Assembly: GCA_026702615.1 (NCBI GenBank)
Contig: JAPPBY010000028.1
Location: 24,628 to 88,627, forward strand
Direction of reading: 5' to 3'
Origin: Chloroflexota bacterium
Lineage (GTDB): Bacteria; Chloroflexota; Dehalococcoidia; Tepidiformales; Tepidiformaceae
DNA length: 64,000 bases
Shown here piece by piece: positions 9,266 to 16,785 of the stretch. The notes beneath the pieces were generated by a model. It made no database searches, was not told where the DNA came from, and was given only the letters and a program-made list of their open reading frames with translations. The position numbers were made by a program, and so were the translations under genes. The number at the start of each line of letters is the position of its first letter. Within the stretch, counting starts at the first letter, position 1.

Positions 9266-9643
9266 CTAGCGGGCCGGGCGCCCCTCGCTATCGACGGCGG
9301 GCGCCGGAAGCCGCGTCCGGCGAATCGTGTCGAGCTCGGCCTTCACCTCGTCGAGCTCGGCCTGGAGCGTGCGCAGCTGGTCGCTCATGCGCAGCACCAC
9401 TTCCACGCCGGCGAGGTTCACGCCGAGCTCCTCGATGAGGCGCTGGGCCTGGCGGATGCGGTGAATGTCGGCGTTCGAGTACATGCGGATATTGCCGCTC
9501 GTGCGGTGCGGGCGGATGAGCCCGGCGCGCTCGTAGTAGCGCAGTGTCTGCTGGTGCAGCCCCACCAGCCGCGATGCAATCGAGATGACATAGCAGGGCT
9601 CGTCGTCGCGGAGGGGCTCGTCGGGTGGTCGGCGGCGGGGCAT
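9266..9643 (-). CDS. hspR: HspR-like MerR-family heat-shock repressor
   Basis: 125-aa regulator with an N-terminal winged helix-turn-helix of the MerR type (LHQQTLRYYERAGLI, then SGNIRMYSNADIHRI) and a C-terminal coiled-coil region rich in Leu and Glu. HspR represses dnaK/dnaJ/clpB operons in Actinobacteria and Chloroflexi, usually with DnaK as co-repressor. Here it lies between dnaJ (17-base gap) and clp (61-base gap), which supports the name strongly. GAGGAAGGA precedes the ATG. No clear HAIR inverted repeat is visible upstream of dnaJ, so the operator is unassigned. Confidence 0.88.
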   Translation of the reverse strand: MPRRRPPDEPLRDDEPCYVISIASRLVGLHQQTLRYYERAGLIRPHRTSGNIRMYSNADIHRIRQAQRLIEELGVNLAGVEVVLRMSDQLRTLQAELDEVKAELDTIRRTRLPAPAVDSEGRPAR

Positions 9644-9660
9644 CGGTTCGTCCTTCCTCG

Positions 9661-10638
9661 CTAGCTGGCCGCTCGCGCGGTCGTCGTGTTCTGGCGGAGC
9701 TCTTCGAAGAGGGCCTGCTCACGTTCGCTGAGGTGTTCGGGCAGGACCACGTTCACGTGCGCGAAGAGGTCGCCGCGACGCTCACCCCGCCCGAGCACGG
9801 GCATGCCCTTGCCGCTCAGGCGGATGCGCCGCCCGTTCTGGGTGAGCGGCGGAATCGTGAGCATCACCCGCCCCGTGAGCGTGGGCGCCTCCACCTCGCC
9901 GCCGAGGACGGCGTCGAGGTACGGCACGGCAACCTCGACCGTGAGGTCGTCGCCGTTGCGCTCGAAGCGGGCGTGCGGGAGCACGGTGACGAGCAGGTAG
10001 AGGTCGCCCGATGGGCCGCCCCCCATCCCCGGCCGCCCCTCACCCGCGACGCGCACGCGCGAGCCGGTACGGACGCCGGGCGGCACCTTCACTTCGAGGC
10101 GGCGCGGCTTGAGCGCCTCGCCGCTGCCGGCGCAGGTGTGGCAGCGAGCGTTGCCGATCGCCCCGCTCCCGGCGCAGATGCCGCAGGATTCGCTGCTCTG
10201 CAGGTTGATGGTGCGCGTTGTGCCCGCGGCCGCCTCCTCCAACGTGACCTCGGTGGGCGACTCGATGTCCTGGCCCCGGCGCGGCCCTCGCGGTCCGCCC
10301 CCGAAGATGCCCCCGAACACGCTGCCGAGGTCGCCGAAGCCGCCGTCGAAGGAGAACCCGCCGCCCCCGAAGCCTCCCTGGGCGCGCTGGCGCTCCATCT
10401 CCTCGAACTGGTCGGCCTGCTGCCAGCGGTCGCCGTACTTGTCGTACTTCTTGCGCGTGTCGTCGTCGGAGAGGACGTCGTAGGCGCCCTGGATCTCCTT
10501 GAAGCGCTCCTCGGCGCCCGTGTCGTTCGGATTCACGTCGGGGTGAAAGCGGCGTGCGAGCTTCCGGTACGCGGAGCGGATCTCCTTCTCGGATGCACTG
10601 CGGGCAACCCCGAGGGTCTCGTAGAAGCTCTTCGCCAT
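9661..10638 (-). CDS. dnaJ: DnaJ-like co-chaperone with half zinc finger
   Basis: 325-aa Hsp40. The J domain carries HPD at residues 32-34. A Gly/Phe-rich linker follows, then a reduced cysteine region with only two CxxCxGxG-type motifs (CGICAGSG and CHTCAGSG) instead of four, so at most one zinc can bind. The C-terminal client-binding domains (SGDLYLLVTV; GDLFAHVNVVLP) are intact. It is thus intermediate between DnaJ and the zinc-free CbpA type. No dnaK or grpE is in the window. It is the first gene of dnaJ-hspR-clp. TATAAT ends nine bases before the ATG with no ribosome site, implying a leaderless mRNA. Confidence 0.88.
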   Translation of the reverse strand: MAKSFYETLGVARSASEKEIRSAYRKLARRFHPDVNPNDTGAEERFKEIQGAYDVLSDDDTRKKYDKYGDRWQQADQFEEMERQRAQGGFGGGGFSFDGGFGDLGSVFGGIFGGGPRGPRRGQDIESPTEVTLEEAAAGTTRTINLQSSESCGICAGSGAIGNARCHTCAGSGEALKPRRLEVKVPPGVRTGSRVRVAGEGRPGMGGGPSGDLYLLVTVLPHARFERNGDDLTVEVAVPYLDAVLGGEVEAPTLTGRVMLTIPPLTQNGRRIRLSGKGMPVLGRGERRGDLFAHVNVVLPEHLSEREQALFEELRQNTTTARAAS

Positions 10639-10647
10639 GGTAGCTAC

Positions 10648-10653
10648 ATTATA
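10648..10653 (-). promoter_or_regulatory. Consensus -10 TATAAT of the dnaJ-hspR-clp operon
   Basis: TATAAT on the minus strand ends nine bases before the dnaJ ATG, inside an AT-rich stretch unusual for this region. GGAAAA sits about 17 bases further upstream. Transcription should start 1-3 bases from the ATG. An ATAGCACTC half-site (10669-10661) lies just upstream but lacks the second CIRCE arm. Confidence 0.6.
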
Positions 10654-10776
10654 CGAGAAAGAGTGCTATTTTTCCATAATGATACGGAAGGGAAGCTGAT
10701 AAGGAGACTATAAGGGTTAGAGGCGACCGAATGGGGAGAGGGAAACGCTCTGGGACCGCGCGGAGCGGGCATGCAA

Positions 10777-10800
10777 AGCGGGAGGCATTCGCCTCCCGCT
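10777..10800 (-). terminator. Hairpin terminator after the 71-aa gene
   Basis: Perfect 10-bp stem AGCGGGAGGC / GCCTCCCGCT with loop ATTC, about 30 bases after the stop at 10831. On the minus strand it is followed by TTTGC, a short U-tract. Confidence 0.65.
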
Positions 10801-10830
10801 GAGATGCTGGGGCTGGTGGGGCTGCGGAAG

Positions 10831-11046
10831 CTAGGCGCTGCTCACCTCGGCCGTGATGTCCTCGACCACGACCTTGTTCGTCGCGTCGACGTTGATGCGG
10901 ACGATTTTCCCGTCCTCGAGCAGCGCCTCGACGTTCTGCTGGTGCGAACGCCAGCCCTTGGGGAAGGCGTAGCCGTTGTCCTCGAGCGCCTCGAGGAAGA
11001 AGTAGCTCATCGTCATCGGGGCCAGGTAGAAATCCGTGCTGTCCAT
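10831..11046 (-). CDS. Small conserved-looking protein of unknown function (71 aa)
   Basis: I do not recognise this family. It is a soluble acidic protein starting MDSTDFYLAPMTMSYFF, with no signal peptide or membrane helix. It contains VVVEDITAEV near the C-terminus and no Cys. The start has a good ribosome site (GAGGGAG eight bases upstream), and a strong hairpin follows the stop, so it is a real monocistronic gene. It is divergent from the universal stress protein gene at 11227, with 180 bases between them. Confidence 0.7.
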   Translation of the reverse strand: MDSTDFYLAPMTMSYFFLEALEDNGYAFPKGWRSHQQNVEALLEDGKIVRINVDATNKVVVEDITAEVSSA

Positions 11047-11171
11047 TTGCGTTCTCCCTCGTGGTCGGACCGCTCTGCGGCCCGAGCGCGCCCATTATGG
11101 CGATCCGAACGCCCGCGCGCCAACGGTCTCGCCCGCCTCGTGCCGCGCCGCCGGCGGTAAAGCGCGCCGCA

Positions 11172-11216
11172 TTGTGCGCGGAGCCCCGCGGCAGTATTCT
11201 CGCTCGTCGCGGAGGG
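11172..11216 (+). promoter_or_regulatory. Promoter and ribosome site of the usp gene
   Basis: TTGTGC (11172-11177), a 17-bp spacer and TATTCT (11195-11200) form a sigma-70-like promoter. GGAGGG (11211-11216) sits ten bases before the ATG. This gene has a conventional leader, unlike many others in the window. Confidence 0.55.
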
Positions 11217-11226
11217 ACGTTTCGCA

Positions 11227-11700
11227 ATGGCGAGATTCCGTTCCATCCTGGCCCCGGTGGTGGATGACTCGGCCAGCCTTGAGGCCGTCGCTGTGGGCGC
11301 CGCACTGGCGCGCCAGGAGAAAGGCGTCCTCACCCTCCTGCATGTCATCGAAGTCGAGCGCAGCCTGCCCGTCACCGCCGACCTGGACCTGGAAGCCCAG
11401 CGCGGCGAGGAACTGCTGCGCCGCGCCCGCGCGCTCGCCGAGGGCGAAGGCAACGGCGCCACCATCGAGGACGAGCTCCTGCAGGCGCGCGTGGCCGGCC
11501 CCGCCATCGTGGAGGAGGCCGAGGCCCGTGGCGTCGACGTGATCTTGCTCGGCGTCGGCTGGACTCCCCTCCTCGGCCAGTTCGAGGTCGGCCCCACCGC
11601 CGGCTACGTCCTCAAGCACGCGTCCTGCAACGTCTGGATCGTGCGCGAGCCGCTGGAGCTGCCCGCTCCCGCCGCCGGGAAGGCCGCGGCCCGCCGGTGA
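11227..11700 (+). CDS. Universal stress protein (UspA family)
   Basis: 157-aa USP-fold protein. It starts FRSILAPVVDDSASLEAV, has LTLLHVIEVE as the second strand, and ends with the characteristic helix-strand GPTAGYVLKHASCNVWIVR, close to the family GS..VL.....PVLVVR motif. The ATP-binding G-x2-G-x9-G(S/T) signature is weak: LLGVGWTPLLGQFEVGPTAG is only a partial match. It is the first gene of a run with two TrkA-like subunits, and its stop overlaps the first by four bases (GTGA). USP domains are often coupled to ion transport regulation, so it may sense nucleotide state for the same transporter. Confidence 0.82.
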   Translation: MARFRSILAPVVDDSASLEAVAVGAALARQEKGVLTLLHVIEVERSLPVTADLDLEAQRGEELLRRARALAEGEGNGATIEDELLQARVAGPAIVEEAEARGVDVILLGVGWTPLLGQFEVGPTAGYVLKHASCNVWIVREPLELPAPAAGKAAARR

Positions 11701-12107
11701 ACGTCGTCATCATGGGCTGCGGGCGCACCGGGGCCGCCATCGCCGCCAGCCTCGACCGCGACGGCCACTCCGTCACCGTGCTCGACCTCAACTCCGGCCA
11801 ATTCCGCCGCCTCCCCGATGGCTTCGGCGGACGCATGGCCGTCGGCAACGGCATGGATGCCGACGTCCTGGAGCGCGCCGGCGCCCGCGAGGCGGACGCC
11901 TTTGTCGCCGTCACCCAGGGTGATAACCGCAACTACTTCGCCAGCCAGCTCGCCCGCGAGATCTTTGGCGTGCAGCACGTGGTCTGCCGCACGAAGGACC
12001 CGGAGCGGGGCGAGATCTTCGGCCACCTCGGCCTCCAGACCTACAGCCCCACCAGCGCGGGGGCGGAGGCGATCATCGCCATGCTGCCCAACCCGGGACC
12101 GGCCTGA
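11697..12107 (+). CDS. TrkA-N (RCK) domain protein
   Basis: 136-aa protein consisting of a single Rossmann RCK domain. It begins MNVVIMGCGRTGAAIAASL, a GxGxxG nucleotide loop, followed by VTVLDLNS with an acidic residue at the end of strand 2 for NAD(H) ribose. There is no TrkA-C domain. Such proteins form the cytoplasmic gating ring of Trk/Ktr potassium uptake systems. The start codon GTG overlaps the upstream stop, and the next gene begins three bases after this stop, so usp-trkA-trkA is one unit. No TrkH/KtrB membrane subunit is present in the window. Confidence 0.83.
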   Translation: MNVVIMGCGRTGAAIAASLDRDGHSVTVLDLNSGQFRRLPDGFGGRMAVGNGMDADVLERAGAREADAFVAVTQGDNRNYFASQLAREIFGVQHVVCRTKDPERGEIFGHLGLQTYSPTSAGAEAIIAMLPNPGPA

Positions 12108-12110
12108 GCC

Positions 12111-12785
12111 GTGTACGTCATCATCGCCGGCGGCGGCAAGGTCGGGTACTACCTCGGGCGCGAGCTCCTCGGCGGTGACCACGAGATGCTCGTCATCGAG
12201 CGCAGCGCCTCCCGCGCCGCCGAGATCAACGACCTGCTCGAGGGCACCGTCCAGCAGGGAGACGCATGCGAGGCGTCTGTGCTCGACGGCGCCGGCATTG
12301 CCCGCGCCGACCTCGTCGCGGCCGTCACCGGCGACGACGAGGACAACCTCGTCGTCTGCGAGATCGCGCGCTACCGGGGCGTCCCGCGCGTCCTCGCCCG
12401 CGTCAACAACCCCACGAACGCGCTCCTCTTCCAGAAGCGCGGCATCGAGACGACGGTCTCCGCCACGGAGGCAATCCTCTCCCAGATCGAGCAGGAGCTG
12501 CCCGTCACCTCGATGGTCCCCGTGATGCAGCTCCACCAGGGGCTGGAGCTGGTCGAGGTGCGCCTCTCGGAGACCTCGCCCGTGGTGGGACGCACGCCAC
12601 GCGAGGTGTTGCTGCCCCCCGAGTCGCTCATTGCCCTCATCGTCGATTCCGGCGGCGTGCCCCGCGTCCCCGGCGCCGATACCACCCTCACCGCCGGCGA
12701 CGCCCTTGTCGTCGTAACCCGCGCCGAGAGCAAGGGGATGCTCCAGGAAGCGCTCATCGGGGGCGCGCATGGGTTCGACACCTGA
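12111..12785 (+). CDS. trkA: TrkA-like potassium uptake regulatory subunit (RCK_N + RCK_C)
   Basis: 224-aa protein with a full TrkA-N domain (MYVIIAGGGKVGYYLGREL) and a C-terminal TrkA-C domain (residues about 135-215) ending in LTAGDALVVVTR. This is the standard Ktr/Trk regulatory subunit architecture. It follows the single-domain paralogue by three bases and starts with GTG; a paired short and long TrkA arrangement is known in Actinobacteria and Chloroflexi. Its partner pore-forming subunit must be encoded elsewhere. The ATG at 12769, formally an alternative pheA start, lies inside its end. Confidence 0.87.
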   Translation: MYVIIAGGGKVGYYLGRELLGGDHEMLVIERSASRAAEINDLLEGTVQQGDACEASVLDGAGIARADLVAAVTGDDEDNLVVCEIARYRGVPRVLARVNNPTNALLFQKRGIETTVSATEAILSQIEQELPVTSMVPVMQLHQGLELVEVRLSETSPVVGRTPREVLLPPESLIALIVDSGGVPRVPGADTTLTAGDALVVVTRAESKGMLQEALIGGAHGFDT

Positions 12786-12801
12786 GGCGGGAGGGGCCGG
12801 C

Positions 12802-13623
12802 GTGAAGGTCGCCTTCCTTGGCCCGCCGGGCACCTTCGGCGAAGAGGCCGCGCGGCGCTACTTCCCCGACCCCGATCTGCTCCCCTGCCAGACGCACGGC
12901 GCCGTCGCTCGCGCCGTCGAGGCGGGCGAGGCCGAGACTGGCGTCATGGCCATCGAGAACTCGCTCAACGGCTCCGTGCCCGAAACCCTCGACATCCTCA
13001 TCCACGAGACCGCCCTCAAAATCCAGGGCGAGGTGCTCGTGCCGGTTGTGCACAACCTGGTCGCCGCCCCGGGCACGGCCGTCGACGAGATCGAGCTCAT
13101 CTACTCCCACCCACAGGCACTCGGGCAGTGCCGCGTCTTTCTCGGGCAGCACTGCCCCGAGGCCCAGCGCGCCGCCGCGCTCTCCACCGCGCAGGCTGTC
13201 GAGCTCGCCGTCGCCCAGCCGGGCGCCGCCGCCATCTCCACGGTCCGCGCCGCCGAGATCTACGGGGCCGACGTTCTCGCCGAGGCCATCCAGGACCAGG
13301 ACAGCAACGCCACCCGCTTCGTGGTCGTGGGGCGGCACGAGCCTGAGCCCTCGGGCCGGGACCGCACCTCCATCGCCTTCGAGTTCGCCGGCGACCGCGC
13401 TGGCCTCCTCACCGCCGCCCTCACCGAGTTCTCCAGCCGCGGCATCAACTGCACCAAGATGGAGAGCCGACCCACCCGCGCCACCTTCGGCGAGTACATC
13501 TTCCTCATCGACTTCGAGGGTCACGAGTTCGACCCCGAGTGCGCCGCCGCCCTCGACGGACTGCGCGGCATGACGACCATGCTCAAGGTGTTCGGCAGCT
13601 ACCCCCGGGCGTTCGATGGCTAG
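12802..13623 (+). CDS. pheA: Prephenate dehydratase with ACT domain
   Basis: Converts prephenate to phenylpyruvate in phenylalanine synthesis. The protein starts VKVAFLGPPGTFGEEAA, the family N-terminus. It contains ENSLNGSVPETLDIL, the SHPQALGQC motif and NATRF with the catalytic Thr and Arg. The ACT domain contains INCTKMESRPTR, the phenylalanine-binding ESRP motif, so feedback inhibition by Phe is expected. I prefer the GTG at 12802 because GGGAGG lies just upstream and homologues begin here; an ATG at 12769 would add 11 poorly conserved residues. No chorismate mutase domain is fused. It follows trkA closely and overlaps the next gene by eight bases. Confidence 0.92.
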   Translation: MKVAFLGPPGTFGEEAARRYFPDPDLLPCQTHGAVARAVEAGEAETGVMAIENSLNGSVPETLDILIHETALKIQGEVLVPVVHNLVAAPGTAVDEIELIYSHPQALGQCRVFLGQHCPEAQRAAALSTAQAVELAVAQPGAAAISTVRAAEIYGADVLAEAIQDQDSNATRFVVVGRHEPEPSGRDRTSIAFEFAGDRAGLLTAALTEFSSRGINCTKMESRPTRATFGEYIFLIDFEGHEFDPECAAALDGLRGMTTMLKVFGSYPRAFDG

Positions 13624-14809
13624 GGCGCTCGCGGCCGCCGTCGCGACGCTGACCCTCGGGCTGGCGGCCCTCGCCTGCGGCGGCTCCGACCCGGGGGCGC
13701 CCCCCGCCGCGCCCACCGAACCGCCTGCCACCGAAGCCGCCACCGCTACCGCCGCCACGGAACCCCCCGCCACCGAGGCTCCCGCCACGCAGCCCGCGGA
13801 CTCCACGCCCCGCGCGACCGAGGCGGCGGCGCCTGCGGACCCCCGCCAGCCGGGCGACCCCGACCTCGAAATCGTCACCCTCCTCCCCCCCGACGCCATC
13901 CCCGCCGTCGACAACCCCCGCTTCATCACGGCTGAGGAGGCCGACCAGCAGCTCGCTCTGAGCGACCTCGTCATCGGCGTCTCCATCGACGGAAAACACC
14001 GCGCCTACGGCGCCGCCTTCCTCAGCGCCCACGAGATCGTCAACGACACGCTCGGAGGCCGCGCCATCGCGGTCACCTGGTGACCGCTCTGCTTTACGGG
14101 CATCGTGTATGCCCGCGAAATCGAGGGAGAAACGCTCAGCTTCGGCGTGTCGGGGAAGCTCATCATGAACGCCCTCGTCATGTTCGACCGCCAGACCGAG
14201 ACCCTCTGGAGCCAGTTCCTCGGCGAGGCCGTCGAGGGGCCGCTCAAGGGCACGCCCCTTGAGGTGGTGCCCGCCGTCCTCACCACCTGGGAGAGCTGGC
14301 GCCAGCTCCACCCCGATACGCAGGTGCTCGATCAGGGCGGCTTCGTCATGGACGCCTACAACGGCTACTACTTCAGCCCCCAGGCGGGCGTCATCGGCGA
14401 ACGCAACGCTGACGATCGCCTCTTCGGCAAGGAGCTCGTCCACGGGGTCGTCATTCCCCAGGGGCGGAAGGCCTACTCGCATCGCGTCCTCGCCGAGCAT
14501 CCCGTCGTCAACGACCTCATCGGCAACCAGCCCGTGCTCGTGGCCTGGGACACCGTCGGACGCGCCGCCATCGCCTACGACCCCACGGTCGACGGTCGCC
14601 TCCTCACCTTCGAGGTCCATGAGCCCGACGCCAGCGGCGAGACCCTGCGCGACCTCGAGACCGGCTCCGTCTGGTCCGTGCTCACGGGCGAGGCGCTCAC
14701 GGGAGAGCTTGCTGGCTCCCGCCTCGAGGTCCTCAACGGGTTCGCCGTCTTCTGGTTCGCCTGGTCCGACTACTTCCCCGACACCGATGTGTTCCAGCCG
14801 GAGGGCTAG
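13616..14809 (+). CDS. Candidate selenoprotein: lipoprotein with tandem DUF3179 domains, UGA at codon 156
   Basis: A single frame runs from 13616 to 14809 and is interrupted only by TGA at 14081-14083. Read through, it gives 397 aa. Residues 1-21 are a signal sequence with a lipobox-like ALAC (C21). Residues 25-75 are a Thr/Pro/Ala linker. Two DUF3179 copies follow, about 80-245 and 245-397. In DUF3179 the segment corresponding to residues 153-166 reads VTYCPLCGTGIVYD; here it is VTW-UGA-PLCFTGIVYA, so UGA replaces the first Cys of CxxC. A perfect 7-bp hairpin follows 20 nt after the UGA. The protein sequence stays in family register on both sides, which argues against random decay. Alternatives are a point-nonsense pseudogene or two genes (13616-14083 and GTG 14105-14809), but the second start has no ribosome site. 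Function of the family is unknown; an extracytoplasmic redox role is inference. Confidence 0.75.
14081..14115 (+). promoter_or_regulatory. UGA codon plus bacterial SECIS-like hairpin
   Basis: UGA at 14081-14083. The stem CGGGCAU (14097-14103) pairs perfectly with AUGCCCG (14109-14115) around the loop CGUGU. The loop begins after 20 intervening nt and has G as its second base. The published bacterial SECIS model, as I recall it, requires an apical loop 16-37 nt from the UGA, a loop of 3-14 nt and a G in its first two positions. All three are met. Confidence 0.7.
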
Positions 14810-14842
14810 CGCGCGACTCCCGCCGTAGGGCTTGCGGATAAC

Positions 14843-14860
14843 CGGAATTCCGATTACGTT
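14843..14860 (+). promoter_or_regulatory. -10 TACGTT with upstream palindrome, ABC exporter operon
   Basis: TACGTT (14855-14860) ends six bases before the ATG at 14867, the leaderless spacing seen elsewhere. TTGCGG lies 17 bases upstream of it. A 10-bp perfect palindrome CGGAATTCCG (14843-14852) fills the spacer and could be an operator. Confidence 0.4.
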
Positions 14861-14866
14861 TCCCCG

Positions 14867-15895
14867 ATGCGAAGTTTGCGCGAAAGGGGACCCGCACTGA
14901 AAGATGGTCGGGTGCCTCCCTCCGTCCAGGTTTCCGGTCTTTCGCGCCGTTTTGGCGAAATCACGGCTGTCGACGACATCTCCTTTGACGTAGGCGAGGC
15001 CGAGATCTTCGGCTTCCTCGGCCCCAACGGCGCCGGCAAGACGACCACCATCTCCATGCTCTGCACGCTCCTCCGCCCAACCGGCGGCCGCGCCACCATC
15101 GGCGGCCACGACATCGTCGACGACCCCGCCGGGGTTCGGCGCGAGATCGGCATCGTCTTCCAGGACTCAACCGTCGACGAGCGTCTCACCGCCCGCGAGA
15201 ACCTCGTCTTCCACGGCGAGCTGTTCGGGATGGCCCGCGAGGACATCCGCCCGCGCGCCTACCACCTGCTCGACCGCGTCGGCCTGGTCGAGCGCTCGAA
15301 TGACCCTGTCATCACCTTCTCCGGCGGTATGCGCCGCCGCCTCGAGGTCGCTCGCGGCCTCATGCACTGGCCCTCGGTGCTCTTCCTCGACGAGCCCACC
15401 GTCGGCCTCGACCCGCAGACCCGCCGCAGCATCTGGGCCTACGCCCGCTCCCTGCGTGACACCGAGGGCGTCACCATCTTCCTCACCACCCACTACATGG
15501 ACGAAGCCGAGGCCTGCGACCGTGTCGCGATCATGGACCACGGCAAGATCATCGCTCTCGACACGCCCGACCGCCTGAAGGCGCGCCTCGGCGGCGACGT
15601 CGTCTCCATCGCCGGGCCCGACAACGAAGGGCTGGCCCGCGAGGTGCGCGAGTCCTTCGAGGTCGAGCCCCGCTTCGAGAACGACGCGGTAGAGTTCAAC
15701 GTCGAGCAGGGTGGCGAGTTCCTTCCCATCCTGCTCAACCGCATCGAGGGCGAGGTGCGCTCCGTCGGCATTCGCGCCCCTACCCTGGAGGACGTCTTCG
15801 TCACCATGACCGGGCACCAGATCCGCGAGGCCGAGGCCAGCGAAGAGGACAAGATGCGATCGATGCGTCAGCGTGGCTTCGGGAGGATGCGATGA
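14867..15895 (+). CDS. ABC transporter ATP-binding protein (DrrA/ABC-2 type)
   Basis: 342-aa ATPase of an ABC-2 exporter. Walker A is GPNGAGKT near residue 53, the Q-loop is VFQDSTVDERLT, the signature is FSGGMRRRLEVARGL, Walker B is VLFLDEPTVGLDP, and the switch region is TTHYMDEAE. A C-terminal extension of about 100 aa (APTLEDVFVTMTG) is typical of DrrA-like daunorubicin/lipid exporters. It overlaps the permease gene by ATGA. The ATG at 14867 is used because a -10 hexamer sits six bases upstream; a shorter start around codon 15 is possible. Substrate unknown. The second pair at 29180-30894 has the same architecture. Confidence 0.9.
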   Translation: MRSLRERGPALKDGRVPPSVQVSGLSRRFGEITAVDDISFDVGEAEIFGFLGPNGAGKTTTISMLCTLLRPTGGRATIGGHDIVDDPAGVRREIGIVFQDSTVDERLTARENLVFHGELFGMAREDIRPRAYHLLDRVGLVERSNDPVITFSGGMRRRLEVARGLMHWPSVLFLDEPTVGLDPQTRRSIWAYARSLRDTEGVTIFLTTHYMDEAEACDRVAIMDHGKIIALDTPDRLKARLGGDVVSIAGPDNEGLAREVRESFEVEPRFENDAVEFNVEQGGEFLPILLNRIEGEVRSVGIRAPTLEDVFVTMTGHQIREAEASEEDKMRSMRQRGFGRMR

Positions 15896-16785
15896 CCGTC
15901 GACCAGGCCACGGTCGCGACCGAAACCGGCGCCCGCGTTGCGACCGGCCGCGCGCGCCCCGAAACCGGCCGCGCGAACTTCCTGCAGGTCGTGCGCGTGA
16001 TCTGGATGCGCGAGGTGCTCATCTACGTCCGCGACCGCCCCCGAATGATCTCCGCCTTCATCATGCCGATCATGATGCTCGTCATGTTCGGCGAGGGGCT
16101 GGGCAACAGCATCGCCACCCTCCCCGGCGATATCGGCTACCGCCAGTTCATCTTCCCGGGCATGGTCGCCATGATCGTCCTCATGAACTCCGTCTTCTCC
16201 GGGGTCTCCATCGTCACCGACCGCCAGTTCGGCTTCCTCCGCGAGATCCTCGTCGCGCCCGTCAGCCGCTCCGCCATTTGCATCGGCAAGATCGCCGGCG
16301 GCGCGACCATCGCCCTCGTGAACGGCCTCGTCATGTTCGTGATGGCGCCCATCCTCGGTATCGACATCTCCCTCGAAATCGTCGGCAAGCTCATCCCCCT
16401 CATCATCCTCGTGTCGATCATGCTCACGGGCCTGGGGGTGGCTATGGGCAGCCGCCTGCGCTCCGTCGAGAGCTTCCAGATGATCTCGCAGGTCGCCATC
16501 TTCCCGGCCATGTTCCTCTCCGGGATCTTCTTCCCGATCAACAACATCCCCGCGTGGATGGACGTCATCGTCAAGATCAACCCCGTCACCTACGCCGTCG
16601 CCCCCATCCGCGAGATCGCCCTCTCCGAGCAGCTCAGCGCCCTCCCTGCCGATGCCCCCTTCCAGATCACCCACGTCGACTGGTTCGGCTACACCCTCAG
16701 CACGTGGGAGGAGATCGGCATCGTGTTCGTCTTCGCCGTGGCCATGCTCACCATCTCCATCCGCGCCATCCGCACGACGGAGTAG
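15892..16785 (+). CDS. ABC-2 type transporter permease
   Basis: 297-aa integral membrane protein with about six hydrophobic helices after a cytoplasmic N-terminus of some 60 residues. The segment NFLQVVRVIWMREVLIYVRD preceding helix 1 and the helix-5 region ISQVAIFPAMFLSGIFFPI are typical of ABC-2 exporters, the latter containing the family FLSGxxFP motif. It partners the ATPase encoded immediately upstream (4-base overlap). Its stop codon TAG forms the first half of a TAGGCT hexamer that precedes the next gene. Confidence 0.9.
   Translation: MTVDQATVATETGARVATGRARPETGRANFLQVVRVIWMREVLIYVRDRPRMISAFIMPIMMLVMFGEGLGNSIATLPGDIGYRQFIFPGMVAMIVLMNSVFSGVSIVTDRQFGFLREILVAPVSRSAICIGKIAGGATIALVNGLVMFVMAPILGIDISLEIVGKLIPLIILVSIMLTGLGVAMGSRLRSVESFQMISQVAIFPAMFLSGIFFPINNIPAWMDVIVKINPVTYAVAPIREIALSEQLSALPADAPFQITHVDWFGYTLSTWEEIGIVFVFAVAMLTISIRAIRTTE

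Noticed and set aside
10643..10669. CIRCE (HrcA) operator upstream of dnaJ
   Set aside because: Only one arm (ATAGCACTC) fits. The expected second arm after nine bases matches at about three of nine positions, so it is not a CIRCE element.
11604..12833. 409-codon open frame antisense to usp/trkA genes
   Set aside because: A shadow of high-GC codon bias. It has low-complexity composition and no motif, and the opposite strand holds well-conserved genes.
14105..14809. Second half of the DUF3179 frame as a separate gene starting at GTG 14105
   Set aside because: The GTG is in the hairpin loop, has no ribosome site or -10 box, and the frame and homology continue unbroken from the upstream half.
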